A stretch of 64,000 bases of DNA from Cyclobacterium lianum (GCF_900143075.1 NZ_FRCY01000019.1:1-64000), one strand, 5' to 3'. Counted from the first letter of the stretch, positions 52,958 to 63,039 are shown. Notes: a model not told the origin generated them from the sequence alone. Made by a program: numbers and translations.

Positions 52958-52992
52958 TTTCGGAGACCATGCCATAGACATGGACTCCGAAA
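52958..52992 (-). other. Hairpin between susD and nanA
   Basis: TTTCGGAG (52958-52965) pairs with CTCCGAAA (52985-52992), and CCATG (52967-52971) pairs with CATGG (52979-52983), with an A-A mismatch between them. No U-tract follows on the minus strand, so it is more likely an mRNA processing or 3'-stabilising element than a terminator. It would let susCD messages exceed those of the downstream nan genes. Confidence 0.5.
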
Positions 52993-52997
52993 GGGTG

Positions 52998-54497
52998 TCA
53001 ATTGCCGTAACCCGGATTTTGTTCAATTTTTGAGTTCAGGCTGATGGTTCCCAGAGAAATCGGCCAGAGCAATAGGTGCCGTTCATCTTCGCGCCCCTGC
53101 AGCGAGGGAACCCGCTCAAAAGCCTTATCAAACCTTACCAGATCAAACCAGCGCTTTCCTTCGAACGCAAACTCCAGCATTCTTTCACGGAGAATCGCAT
53201 CGTCGTTGGCTTCCTGGCCCGCATCAATATACGCATGCCCGGGATATTGCTCCCCATATGCCCGCTGCCTGATCTGGTTGATCTCAGCAGAAGGATCCTG
53301 GCCAAGCGCATTTTTTGCCTCTGCCTTTAAAAGTAATACTTCTGCATAACGGTATATGACTATATCGTCTATAAACCTTCTGCCTGAGGGGTCTACAAAC
53401 CCCCGGTATTTGCGAACGACAGAAGCGTAATGAGATGGTGAATCATCCTCAGATTCCAGAAAGATAGAAACGAAACTGGCATCCTTTCGCTGATCGGCAT
53501 CTCCAAAAGCCTCTCTCAGCAATGGCGATGGTGCCCAACGGTTTAATCCTCCCCCGGTACCAATCGTCTCCCTTACTTCCTCAGATGTGGCCGAAGGAAT
53601 CTGGTCATCCCGTATATACAATTCACTGTTATAATTGGTACCGCTTTCCAAATCGAGAAACCTTACAGCAAACAGGATTTCCCGATTTCCTTTCTGATCG
53701 TATCTGAAAATCTGGTCATAATCTTCCATCAAACCAACTCCGGCATGCCCCGCTACCTGATCTAACGCATCCAGAGCTGTCTGGAAGTCACCTGATCCTC
53801 CACCAAGTACTTTCCCGGTCCACAGGTACACATCGCCCTTCAAGGTATTTACTGCTGCCGCAGACCATGCTGCCCGGTCAGTTCCCAGGGCATCATTGGC
53901 CGGAAGGAGCTCCAGCGCCCGCTCGATATCCGACTTTACCTGAGCAAAAATTTCCCCTACCGCAGTCCTGCTACGGAAGGTGCTCTCTGCATCGTAGCCT
54001 TCTGTGGGTGATGTCACCAAAGGCACATCTCCCCAGGTTTTGGCCATGGTAAAATACAGAAAGGCCCTCATGGCATAGGCTTCACCCAGCATCCTGTTCT
54101 TGTCCTGCTCACGGCCAAACTCAATGTCCGGAACATACTTGATGATCAGGTTTGCATCGTGGATCACGGTATATAGCCTTAACCAGTTGGGTCCGGCAAA
54201 ATTTGGATCCAGCGAATTTTCAAAATACCTTTCTCTGCCTTCTGAGGCCTGCAGCCCATAACTTAACGTCTCGGACCTTGCCTCACCAAGGATAAACAGG
54301 TTGTAGGCTGCCTGATCCCGAAACCGCACGTACATACCCTGCAGTGCTCCATTCGCATTGTCTTCGTTTACCCAGAATCCGGCCGTTGTAATGGTACTTA
54401 CAGGCTCGATTTCCAGATAGTCTGTACAGGAAAAGGACATGAATCCCATGCCGGCTACCAGCGTCCTGAATACATATTTGTTTATCGTATTTTTCAT
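52998..54497 (-). CDS. SusD/RagB family lipoprotein of the sialic acid locus
   Basis: A 499-residue protein with a lipobox (FMSFSCTDYLEIEP, Cys near residue 24). The SusD core includes RMLGEAYAMRAFLYFTMAKTWGDVPLV, then DKAFERVPSLQGRED and the C-terminal WPISLGTISLNSKIEQNPGY, all typical. It binds sialylated or sialic-acid glycans before SusC import. Its start lies 39 bases after the susC stop. Confidence 0.95.
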   Translation of the reverse strand: MKNTINKYVFRTLVAGMGFMSFSCTDYLEIEPVSTITTAGFWVNEDNANGALQGMYVRFRDQAAYNLFILGEARSETLSYGLQASEGRERYFENSLDPNFAGPNWLRLYTVIHDANLIIKYVPDIEFGREQDKNRMLGEAYAMRAFLYFTMAKTWGDVPLVTSPTEGYDAESTFRSRTAVGEIFAQVKSDIERALELLPANDALGTDRAAWSAAAVNTLKGDVYLWTGKVLGGGSGDFQTALDALDQVAGHAGVGLMEDYDQIFRYDQKGNREILFAVRFLDLESGTNYNSELYIRDDQIPSATSEEVRETIGTGGGLNRWAPSPLLREAFGDADQRKDASFVSIFLESEDDSPSHYASVVRKYRGFVDPSGRRFIDDIVIYRYAEVLLLKAEAKNALGQDPSAEINQIRQRAYGEQYPGHAYIDAGQEANDDAILRERMLEFAFEGKRWFDLVRFDKAFERVPSLQGREDERHLLLWPISLGTISLNSKIEQNPGYGN

Positions 54498-54536
54498 GAT
54501 TTTTCGGATTTTTGATTTTGGATGTGTTCCTGCACC

Positions 54537-57500
54537 TTAAAAATTCACATTTACGCCCAGCATAAAGCTCCTTGGAATGGGATATCTACCAGAGTCTGTG
54601 CCACCCACTTCAGGATTTAATCCGGTATACTGGGTGAAATAGTAGAGATTCGAACCCGTAAAGTAAGTCCTTACATTGGCGATCTGAAGTGCATCGGTCC
54701 ATTTTCCCGGCAGCGTATAACTCAGCGTAAGCTCCCGCAATGCCAGGTAATCACCCCTTTCGTGAAAAAAGGTACTTCCTCTAAACGAGTTGTTCTGCGC
54801 CAATTGATCTGCCCAATAATACCTGGGGAAGGGAGTCACATCGCCCTGTTCCTGCCAGGAACGGGTAGTCTCCTGCAAGATCCCAATATCTCCCTGATAC
54901 TGACCATTAAATCTTGCCCGGCTCTCATGGTAAATGGTATGTCCCAGCGCAAAATCCGTTCTGACGGTCAAAGACAGGTTTTTATAGCTGATTCTATTGG
55001 TAAAACCACCGGTCCACCTGGGAAAGATATTTCCTGCGACTACCCGGTCCCTGCTGTCGATGGTGTCATTCTGGTCGAGATCCTGCCATTGCACATCCCC
55101 GCCAAATTTGGTTTTGTCATTTCCGGGAACCAGCACATCATAGGGGCCTTCTGAAGCGGCTTCATCGGTAGGGTAAACCCCCAAATACTGATAGGCAAAA
55201 AGGTCGCCCATCATCTGACCCTCCTGCAGCCCTCCCTTCCAGGTGTACATGCCCAGTACCGGGTCAAAGACAAATACACCGCCGATCCTGTTGTTCTCGT
55301 TGTCGTTTTCCGGCAGACTCACTACGGTGTTGATATTGTAGGTAGCATTCAGGGATGCATCCCAGCTAAAATCTCCCTTCTGGGCGAGGGTTGCAGCTAG
55401 CTCTAATTCCACTCCTTCGTTTTGCAGTGCACCCAGATTGGTAAGTATACTTGAAAATCCGGTAGATTGTGGCAATTCCAGATTTGTCAGCAAATTATCT
55501 GTAACCCTGTTGTAATAGTCTGCGATGACCGACACCTTATCATCAAACAGCCCTAAGTCCAATCCAATGTCAAATGTGGCTGATCTTTCCCATTGCAGAT
55601 CCTGATTGGCCATCCGGTTGTTTTGAATGGCGGCGAGGTCGTTGTAACGGGAACCCACAGAATAGAGTCCCTGGGCATGAAAATCTGACAGATTGCCGAT
55701 ATTTCCATTTACACCATAACTGGCCCTGATTTTCAGCGCGGAAAGCCTGCCGGAAGAACCTTCCCAAAAATCTTCCTTGTGAAGGTTCCACCCTGCTGAG
55801 ATACCCGGAAATACACCCCAGTAGTTGTTGTTACCCAGGTTAGATGCCCCATCATATCTGGCCGAAGCAGAGATCAGGTATTTTTGGTTATAATCGTAAT
55901 TGAATCTGCCAAAGTATCCCAAAATCCTCAACTGAGTGTGGGAGCTGTTTACATCTCTGGGTTCAGCAGAAGCATTCAGGGTAGGAATCAAATCAGACGC
56001 CGCTCCCCTGCCTGAGGCACTGGCCGCATAGCTCTGGCGGTCGAAATAGGACAGCCCGGCCTTCAACTGGAAATTATGGAAGTCCACACTTTTTCTGTAG
56101 GTAAAAATGCCGTCAAACTGTTTTTGCCAGAATACGGAATTGGAAGCAAAAGCATCTCTTGAATCAATAAACTGCGTGGGCCCGTTGAAAAATGATTTTT
56201 GGAAAGAATTGTTTGTTCCATGTACAAAATAAAGGGATCCCATGGGTTCGAAGGTAAGGTCCGGCAAAATTTCGTAATTGGCCCCACCTGAGAGCGTCAC
56301 CCGGGTAGTGGCATTCAGTGCCTCACTTCGGTTGAGGTGATAGACCGGATTACCCATGCTACGATTCTGTCCGGGGGCCAGGCTGCCGTCTTCATACCTG
56401 AATTTGGTCGTAGGTGGCAGGCCCAGGGCCCTTTGAAAGATCTGATTTTCACTGAATACACTCGTATTCGATGAATTGGTAAAGTTTAGTCTGCCGTAAA
56501 CATCCAGCTTTTCGTTTACATTGACATCTCCATTCATTCGTACGGTAAATCTTTTGTAGTCTGTATTGATGGCCACTCCTTCATTGTTGAGATAACCTAC
56601 TCCCATATCAAATCTGGCCTTTTCCGAACCTCCGGAGACAGAAACATAGTGATTTTGGGTCAAGGCCTGACGGAACAGAATATCCTGCCAGTTGACCTCG
56701 TCAAAAATGATCGTTTGGTCAGGATCAGCCGGATCGGGCATGGACTGCCAGCCCTCATTCAATTTGTACTCATTCTCCGGACTGAGATATTGAGGCGTAA
56801 ATGCCGTGTTATGGGTCAGATCATTGCCTATTCCAAAGCCAGAGGGTTGGTTTAAACGAAATAATTGATTGGATGATTTTCTTCCCGTAGCGAGTATACC
56901 TGTCCTGTTGAAATAGATGTAATCTCTGGCAGAAGCCATATCATACTGGTTCCATTGTTCGGAGAGGCTGATATTATACCGGTAGGTCACAGCAGTTTTA
57001 CCTACTTTGCCGGTTTTGGTCGTGATGATCACCACACCGTTTGAACCTCTTGCTCCGTAAATCGCTGTGGCAGCGGCATCTTTAAGCACCTGAAAGGAGG
57101 CTATATCATCCTGATTGATATCATTCATATTGTTGCGGATCACTCCGTCGATGATGTATAGGGGCTCAGCGCCATCGGGGTTATTGATGGAAGTGCCACC
57201 TCTTACGATGACCCTGGGTGCTACTCCAGGCTGGCCGGAGGTGGTTTGTACCCTTACACCCGACACCGTACCCTGCAAGGCAGATGCTGCATTGGCAAAA
57301 GGTACATTGTCCAGCACCCTTTGATCCAGTTTGGATACCGATGAGGTGAGGGTTTCTCTGGATTGCTCCCCATACCCTATTACCAAAACTTCATCCAGCC
57401 CCTGCGATTCTGCTGAGAGTGAAATGTCTATCACCGACTGGTTTTCTACCAGTACTTCCCGGCTTGCATATCCAATAAAACTGAACCGCAGCCTTTGACC

Positions 57501-57710
57501 AGACGTTACTGAGAGGCGATATTGCCCATCCAGGTCCGTGGCCGTACCCGAGGCGGTTCCCTGCACCAATACCGTAACACCGGGAAGCATCTCTCCCGTT
57601 TCTGCGTCGGTCACCGTACCGGTTATTTCCCTTTGCTGGGCCCCGACCCATCCTGCTGTAAGACAGCAGAGCAACAGGAGAATAACCATTTTACCGTTAA
57701 AATTTTCCAT
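54537..57710 (-). CDS. SusC/RagA family TonB-dependent transporter of the sialic acid locus
   Basis: A 1057-residue protein with a signal peptide (about residues 1-24). The regulatory-like domain has ITGTVTDAETGEMLPGVTVLV. The plug begins DEVLVIGYGEQSRETLTSSVSKL, then GAEPLYIIDGVIR and LKDAAATAIYGARGSNGVV, and the barrel ends IPRSFMLGVNVNF. It is the first gene of the nan operon and is divergent from the hybrid regulator. It imports sialic acid or sialylated oligosaccharide (inferred from the neighbours). Confidence 0.96.
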   Translation of the reverse strand: MENFNGKMVILLLLCCLTAGWVGAQQREITGTVTDAETGEMLPGVTVLVQGTASGTATDLDGQYRLSVTSGQRLRFSFIGYASREVLVENQSVIDISLSAESQGLDEVLVIGYGEQSRETLTSSVSKLDQRVLDNVPFANAASALQGTVSGVRVQTTSGQPGVAPRVIVRGGTSINNPDGAEPLYIIDGVIRNNMNDINQDDIASFQVLKDAAATAIYGARGSNGVVIITTKTGKVGKTAVTYRYNISLSEQWNQYDMASARDYIYFNRTGILATGRKSSNQLFRLNQPSGFGIGNDLTHNTAFTPQYLSPENEYKLNEGWQSMPDPADPDQTIIFDEVNWQDILFRQALTQNHYVSVSGGSEKARFDMGVGYLNNEGVAINTDYKRFTVRMNGDVNVNEKLDVYGRLNFTNSSNTSVFSENQIFQRALGLPPTTKFRYEDGSLAPGQNRSMGNPVYHLNRSEALNATTRVTLSGGANYEILPDLTFEPMGSLYFVHGTNNSFQKSFFNGPTQFIDSRDAFASNSVFWQKQFDGIFTYRKSVDFHNFQLKAGLSYFDRQSYAASASGRGAASDLIPTLNASAEPRDVNSSHTQLRILGYFGRFNYDYNQKYLISASARYDGASNLGNNNYWGVFPGISAGWNLHKEDFWEGSSGRLSALKIRASYGVNGNIGNLSDFHAQGLYSVGSRYNDLAAIQNNRMANQDLQWERSATFDIGLDLGLFDDKVSVIADYYNRVTDNLLTNLELPQSTGFSSILTNLGALQNEGVELELAATLAQKGDFSWDASLNATYNINTVVSLPENDNENNRIGGVFVFDPVLGMYTWKGGLQEGQMMGDLFAYQYLGVYPTDEAASEGPYDVLVPGNDKTKFGGDVQWQDLDQNDTIDSRDRVVAGNIFPRWTGGFTNRISYKNLSLTVRTDFALGHTIYHESRARFNGQYQGDIGILQETTRSWQEQGDVTPFPRYYWADQLAQNNSFRGSTFFHERGDYLALRELTLSYTLPGKWTDALQIANVRTYFTGSNLYYFTQYTGLNPEVGGTDSGRYPIPRSFMLGVNVNF

Positions 57711-57843
57711 GTTATTTTGTTTTACGTAGTGAATTGATTTCCCCTGACTGTACCTGGATCAGGGAGGCCAAATCAGCCTGCAACAAATCTAGATCGGAGG
57801 CGGAAAAAACAGGGGGGGAAAAAATCCTGATTTCAGGCAGCAA

Positions 57844-57894
57844 TCGTCCGGGATATGCCCACTTTCGTCCGGAAAAGGGTGATCTATCGTCCGG
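57844..57894. promoter_or_regulatory. Three TCGTCCGG direct repeats in the divergent susC/regulator promoter
   Basis: TCGTCCGG occurs at 57844-57851, 57865-57872 and 57887-57894, spaced 21 and 22 bases. That is about two helical turns, typical of AraC-type half-site tandems. The repeats lie in the 226-base gap between susC (minus, start 57710) and the hybrid regulator (plus, start 57937), which has an AraC-type HTH. They are the best candidate binding sites for that regulator. Confidence 0.65.
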
Positions 57895-57936
57895 AATTGA
57901 ATTTTTAACTGTATTAAACTGTGTTTACCGGCGGTA

Positions 57937-60900
57937 ATGGTTAATTTTAAATGTTCAATAAAATCGCCTGACACATTGTCTTCCGTCCTCAGATACCTCT
58001 TGCTGATCAGCGCCATTTCCCTTGTTGCCTTTTGGGACCTCTGGGGGCAGGAAGCTACCGGTACCTACAGGTTTAGCCATTATACCAGCCAGGATGGTTT
58101 GCCTCAGAATTCAGTATTGGCAATTATTCAGGATGAGTCCGGCTACCTTTGGCTGGGTACCGATGACGGACTGGCACGATTTGACGGTTATCAGTTTAAG
58201 ACATACAAACACGATCCGGAGCAGCCATATACGATCAGCAACAATGTGATCAGGACCCTGCTGCAGGATCAGAACGGCATGATCTGGATCGGTACGGAAG
58301 GCGGCGGGTTGAATGTTTTTCACCCGAAAATTGAGAAATTTTTGCGTTTGGATAGCTTCAATCAGGAGCTGGCCCAGGTACCCGGGAAGAAAATCTCCAG
58401 CTCTCTTATGGACTCCAAAGGCAACATCTGGATTGGCACCCAAACGGAGGGAATTTACAAGATATCCAATCTGGACATATGGTCAGAGTCTGGAAGGCTG
58501 GAAGCCTTTTCCCGGCAACTCGATATCGTGCACTACCACCGAAATAATTCCGCACTGGAAGACAATAAAATATGGACCATCTATGAAGATGACAAAGGTG
58601 ACATCTGGGTGGGTACTTTTGAAAGTGGTGTCTATAAATTTTCCGGATCTGATATCAAAAAGCCCAAAGATTCCCATTTCCCCTCAAACAGATCTGTTAA
58701 GGCCTTTTTTGAAGATGCCGGGGGAAATTTCTGGATAGGTACTGAAAAGGACGGACTCTATAAAAGAACATCAGGAGACAGTATATTTTTACCGGTCAGG
58801 GACTTTGAAAAATTCTCAGCATCCATTTCTCAAGGCCCGAATATCACACAGATCATGGCCGATCAACAAGGAAAAATCTGGATTGGCACTTTGGGCAATG
58901 GACTTTTCATGTATCAACCAGAAGAGGACAAATGGCAGCATTACAAGGACGACCCTACGGATCCATATAGCCTGAATGGCAATTCTGTTTACACGCTTTT
59001 TCAAGATCAAAACCAAAATATTTGGCTGGGCATGTATTCGGGCGAAGGTCTGAACAAAACCAACCCCATGCTCCAGCAATTTGAGCATATTCGGTTTCAT
59101 CCTGATGAAAATAAAGGGCTATCCGGCAAGATGGTAAAATCCATAATGGAAGATAGTGCAGGTAATCTCTGGGTAGGATTATTTAATGAAGGTCTGAATT
59201 TACGGGAAAAGGGCGCGACCCAATTTGAATATTTTTCTGTAGCAAGCAATCCGGGTCTCAAAAACAACAATGTCCAGTATGTATATCAAAGCAAGGATGG
59301 GCAAATCTGGCTGGGGACCGATGGTGGTGGCTTGCATGAATTTTCCCCCATAACCCGGTCTTTTACCAGCCACACCCACCTGAACGGGGCCGCCGGTGAA
59401 TTTAGAAAAAATGAAATCTGGGCCATTGCTGAAGATGCTGATGGGCGGTTGTGGTTAGGAGGGGCTAACGGAGGGGGCCTGATGGTATTTGACCGGTCTG
59501 CCAATCGGTTCAGGCGCATTCCGCATGTGCCAGGCGATAGCCAAACGCCTGGTTTTGATGATATCCGCACCCTCTACATAGACAGCAAGGAGCAACTCTG
59601 GATCGGCACCTATGGTGGCGGCTTAAACAAAATGGATCTGCAAACCGGAAATTTCACCTACTACCAGCACGATCGTAGGGACCCGAACAGCATCAGCCAT
59701 GACATCATCACCTGTATCATGGAAGATAAAAAGGGCTATTTCTGGATCGGGACATTTGGAGGCGGATTAAACCGGCTCAATCCGGTCGACGGCACCTTTA
59801 AGGTTTACCGGGAAAAAGATGGCTTGCCCAGTGATGTGATCAAGGCCGTATTGGAGGATGAGCTGGGACAATTGTGGATCAGCACAGTAAGGGGTCTGGC
59901 TGTATTGAACCGGGAAACGGAGGTATTTAAGAACTATACGCAGGAGGATGGGCTGCAATCGAATGAATTTAACCTGGGTGCCGCCTTCAAGGATGCCGAT
60001 GGAAAACTTTATTTCGGGGGGACAAATGGTTTCAATGCCTTCTACCCCGAAACCATCCGAGCACTTCCAGCGCCAAATACTCCTGTGATTTCCAAACTTA
60101 AGGTATTGAATCAGGAAGTTTTACCCGGCGATACTATTCTGGAAACGCAAATCCTGCAACAAAACATCGGCTTTACCGATGAGCTGGTGCTGGACCATCA
60201 GCACAATAGCTTTGAATTTGAATTTAGCGCCCTGGAATATTCCGGGCAGGACAAATTGATGTATGCCTACCGGCTGAAAGGATACGACGAAGACTGGATC
60301 GTAACGGACAGCAAAAGGCGATTTGCGCCCTATGCCAACCTAAAACCCGGCCGGTACCAGTGGGAACTTAAGGTTTTCCGGGAGGAAAGCGCAGAGCAAT
60401 CTGCTGTAAGGACCCTGGGTATTACCATGCTGCCTCCCTGGTACCGCAGTCAATGGGCATACCTTTGCTATGCCCTGCTGTTTATCCTATTGGTCTATCT
60501 GTCAAAGAGGATAATTAGCTGGCGGATCAAGCTGAGAAATGATTTGAAATTTGAAAGACTGGAAAAGCAAAAACAGAAGGAAATCAGCCGCCTGAAAATG
60601 CGGTTTTTTACCAATATTTCGCACGAACTCCGTACCCCATTGATGCTTATCAAAGCTCCCCTGGAACGCCTGTCAAAAGCAGCGGAACTGAGCGACAGCA
60701 CACGCCATCAACTGATCTCGATCCATAATAATGCCCAGAGGTTATTGAAACTCATCAACCAACTGCTGGACTTCAGGAAACAGGAGACAGGACACCTGCA
60801 GTTGGCCGTCAAGCAGGTAAACGTAAAGGACTTTTTACAAAACATTTTCCAGTCTTTCGAAGCCATGGCCATCCAGAACAGTATTCATTTTTCACTTGAG

Positions 60901-62223
60901 GTAGACGAGAAGCTGGCGGCGGATCAGTGGTTTGACCCTGATCAAATGGAAAAGGTATTTTATAACATCATTTTTAATGCTTTTAAGTTCACACCGCAAG
61001 GTGGAAAAATCACCGTTCGTCTGCTGCCCTGCATGATGGTCAGCGAGGAGGAACGTTTCCCCGGATTTAAAATAGAGGTTGAGGACAACGGCCCCGGCAT
61101 AGAACCAGAATTTCAACCCCTGATCTTCGATAGGTTTTATCAGATAAATGAAGCGCATTCCTTCGGAAAAGTAGGTACTGGCATAGGACTGGCCCTTTCA
61201 AAAAATCTGGTCAACTTCCACAAAGGAATTATTGAGGTGCACAGTGAACCTCATGTTCGCACTATTTTTTCGGTAAAATTAAGAACAGGATATGACCACT
61301 ATCAGGAACATGAGATGACACATCAACGCTACTCCGCTTCAGCTACTGCCGCCAAAGAGGGTGATATGATCGTTATTAGTGATCATAGGGCCTCAAAGGC
61401 GACAAAAAGTATTCCGAGGCATCCCCAATCGGATAAAAAAGTCCTCGTAGTAGAAGACAACCCTGAGCTTCTGGAGCTATTGCGTGAGGCTCTTGCAGAG
61501 CGCTTCACTGTGAATACTGCAACAAATGGCAGGGAAGGGCTAGAGATAATCAACCGGTATCGCCCGGACCTTGTCCTCTCTGATGTAATGATGCCGGAAA
61601 TGGATGGCATTGAATTTTGTGCCAGAATAAAAAACGACATTAACAGCAGCCATATTCCTGTTCTGCTACTGACGGCAAAGAGCTCCCATATGCATCAATT
61701 GGAGGGATACGAATCGGGGGCAGATGATTACATCACCAAACCCTTTCCCCTGGACCTGTTACTTGTAAAAATAAATAACCTGCTGGAAGGCAGGTTCAGG
61801 TTTCAGACGCAATTCAAGCGAACGCTTGATTTGAGCCCTGAAAAAGTGCAAATAAGCAGCCCGGATGAAAAAATATTGAAAACCGCCATCGCTGTCATCG
61901 AAAAGCACATGGATGAGCCCAGCTTCGGAATACCGCATCTGGTCAAAGAACTTGGCTTGAGCCGGACGCTGGTTTTCGAAAAGTTCAGGTCCCTGCTGGA
62001 CCAGACGCCAAATGAATTCATACAAATGATCCGTCTGAAGCGTGCCGCACATCTATTGGTTACAAGTGATTTGAAAATTTCTGAAATTGCCTATATGGTG
62101 GGCTTCAACCGCCCCAAATATTTCAGTCAGTGCTTTCAGAAACAATTTACAAACAGTCCCAAAGTCTATAGGCAAAAACAACAGGCGGGACTTCACAATG
62201 AGGATAAAGCCGGTTCCTACTGA
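57937..62223 (+). CDS. Hybrid two-component system regulator (propeller, kinase, receiver, AraC HTH)
   Basis: A 1428-residue protein. A signal/TM segment (about 14-35) leads to a large periplasmic sensor built from Reg_prop repeats of form GxxWIGT (e.g. GYLWLGTDDGLARF, GMIWIGTEGGGL), then a Y_Y_Y domain (about 740-830). After a TM segment (about 840-860) come HisKA (NISHELRTPLMLI, near 890), HATPase (VEDNGPGIEPE, GTGIGLALSKNL), a receiver (VLVVEDNPELL; phospho-acceptor Asp in LVLSDVMMPEMDG near 1212) and an AraC-type HTH (about 1330-1420). Such regulators sense a PUL oligosaccharide and activate the neighbouring susC. It is divergent from the nan operon. Confidence 0.96.
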   Translation: MVNFKCSIKSPDTLSSVLRYLLLISAISLVAFWDLWGQEATGTYRFSHYTSQDGLPQNSVLAIIQDESGYLWLGTDDGLARFDGYQFKTYKHDPEQPYTISNNVIRTLLQDQNGMIWIGTEGGGLNVFHPKIEKFLRLDSFNQELAQVPGKKISSSLMDSKGNIWIGTQTEGIYKISNLDIWSESGRLEAFSRQLDIVHYHRNNSALEDNKIWTIYEDDKGDIWVGTFESGVYKFSGSDIKKPKDSHFPSNRSVKAFFEDAGGNFWIGTEKDGLYKRTSGDSIFLPVRDFEKFSASISQGPNITQIMADQQGKIWIGTLGNGLFMYQPEEDKWQHYKDDPTDPYSLNGNSVYTLFQDQNQNIWLGMYSGEGLNKTNPMLQQFEHIRFHPDENKGLSGKMVKSIMEDSAGNLWVGLFNEGLNLREKGATQFEYFSVASNPGLKNNNVQYVYQSKDGQIWLGTDGGGLHEFSPITRSFTSHTHLNGAAGEFRKNEIWAIAEDADGRLWLGGANGGGLMVFDRSANRFRRIPHVPGDSQTPGFDDIRTLYIDSKEQLWIGTYGGGLNKMDLQTGNFTYYQHDRRDPNSISHDIITCIMEDKKGYFWIGTFGGGLNRLNPVDGTFKVYREKDGLPSDVIKAVLEDELGQLWISTVRGLAVLNRETEVFKNYTQEDGLQSNEFNLGAAFKDADGKLYFGGTNGFNAFYPETIRALPAPNTPVISKLKVLNQEVLPGDTILETQILQQNIGFTDELVLDHQHNSFEFEFSALEYSGQDKLMYAYRLKGYDEDWIVTDSKRRFAPYANLKPGRYQWELKVFREESAEQSAVRTLGITMLPPWYRSQWAYLCYALLFILLVYLSKRIISWRIKLRNDLKFERLEKQKQKEISRLKMRFFTNISHELRTPLMLIKAPLERLSKAAELSDSTRHQLISIHNNAQRLLKLINQLLDFRKQETGHLQLAVKQVNVKDFLQNIFQSFEAMAIQNSIHFSLEVDEKLAADQWFDPDQMEKVFYNIIFNAFKFTPQGGKITVRLLPCMMVSEEERFPGFKIEVEDNGPGIEPEFQPLIFDRFYQINEAHSFGKVGTGIGLALSKNLVNFHKGIIEVHSEPHVRTIFSVKLRTGYDHYQEHEMTHQRYSASATAAKEGDMIVISDHRASKATKSIPRHPQSDKKVLVVEDNPELLELLREALAERFTVNTATNGREGLEIINRYRPDLVLSDVMMPEMDGIEFCARIKNDINSSHIPVLLLTAKSSHMHQLEGYESGADDYITKPFPLDLLLVKINNLLEGRFRFQTQFKRTLDLSPEKVQISSPDEKILKTAIAVIEKHMDEPSFGIPHLVKELGLSRTLVFEKFRSLLDQTPNEFIQMIRLKRAAHLLVTSDLKISEIAYMVGFNRPKYFSQCFQKQFTNSPKVYRQKQQAGLHNEDKAGSY

Positions 62224-62255
62224 TATTTGTAATTCTAAGTCAAGATCAAAAAGAA

Positions 62256-62288
62256 AAAAGGCCATTTTCTGATTGAAAATGACCTTTT
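62256..62288. terminator. Bidirectional terminator after the hybrid regulator
   Basis: AAAAGGCCATTTTC (62256-62269) and GAAAATGACCTTTT (62275-62288) form a 14-base stem with one mismatch and a 5-base loop. T-rich bases follow on the plus strand, and the minus strand also ends in T. It lies between two convergent genes (stops at 62223 and 62322), so it probably terminates both. Confidence 0.8.
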
Positions 62289-62321
62289 CTTCTTTTACAA
62301 GCAAACAAAACTTAAAACTGA

Positions 62322-62768
62322 TTATCCTTCGTTATCGAACTCATCCTTGATGTTTTCGATTGCTTTTTCCACCTGATTTTCGAGCTTCTCAAATTCCATT
62401 TTGATCTGATCCTTTCTCTGATCCGTAGCCTGGGCAAATTCTCTGGATTTGACCTCCAGGTCGTTCAAACCCTGATCCAATTGGGTCAGGTATCTGTCGA
62501 CACGTTCATCTAGCGGTTCGGAGAAATTTTCCTTCACCTCTTTTTTGATCTCTTCTGCTTCGGCTTTGAGAGCTGCTGTTTCCTTTGAAAATTCAGCTTT
62601 GGTCTTCTCAAATGCCTCTTCCGTTTCCTGTTCTACCTCATCGCCCATTTCTTCAAGATCATTTCCAACGGAATCCATATCGGTATCCTCATTTTTGTTG
62701 GCATTACAAGCTGTAAAGAACAGAACGGTAGCAAAACAAATCGCCGATAATACTGACATTAACTTCAT
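62322..62768 (-). CDS. Coiled-coil lipoprotein
   Basis: A 148-residue protein with a lipobox (LFFTACNANK, Cys near residue 21). The rest is highly acidic and basic helix with heptad-like spacing (residues 40-145), including EETEEAFEKTKAEFSKETAALKAE-type text. No enzymatic motif is seen. It resembles small envelope lipoproteins. The gap upstream of its start holds a strong palindrome. Confidence 0.72.
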   Translation of the reverse strand: MKLMSVLSAICFATVLFFTACNANKNEDTDMDSVGNDLEEMGDEVEQETEEAFEKTKAEFSKETAALKAEAEEIKKEVKENFSEPLDERVDRYLTQLDQGLNDLEVKSREFAQATDQRKDQIKMEFEKLENQVEKAIENIKDEFDNEG

Positions 62769-62799
62769 AATATACTGTTGGTTTGGTTTTACAAATCGC

Positions 62800-62824
62800 G
62801 ATGAACAGAAAAATTCTGTTCATC
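62800..62824. promoter_or_regulatory. Perfect 11-base palindrome upstream of the coiled-coil lipoprotein
   Basis: GATGAACAGAA (62800-62810) and TTCTGTTCATC (62814-62824) are exact reverse complements with a 3-base AAA centre. It lies 31 bases upstream of the lipoprotein start. It could be an operator or a 5'-UTR hairpin. It is followed by a GC-poor promoter-like gap until the PspC gene (63040). Confidence 0.55.
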
Positions 62825-63039
62825 ATGCACGGTACAGGGCACAAAAGCGATGCCATAATCGTCCCGAAAATACCAAATTGCCAAAAAATAACCCCTACCC
62901 CCCCGGGTGGATCAGTTCCTTTTTGTGACCTGGTTTTGAGATTGGCTCCTTAATTCTTACATTTAAAGGCTCTCAGGCAAATAAAACGAACATTTTTATT
63001 AACTTAAACCTATCATTTACTGAACACACCTTCAGGCAC

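Noticed and set aside
57723-57728. TACGTA near the nan susC start
   Set aside because: A single palindromic 6-mer is expected by chance and lacks the 10-base partner seen in the nitrate island.
58100-59900. Apparent tandem DNA repeats
   Set aside because: They are the coding trace of Reg_prop propeller repeats in the hybrid regulator.
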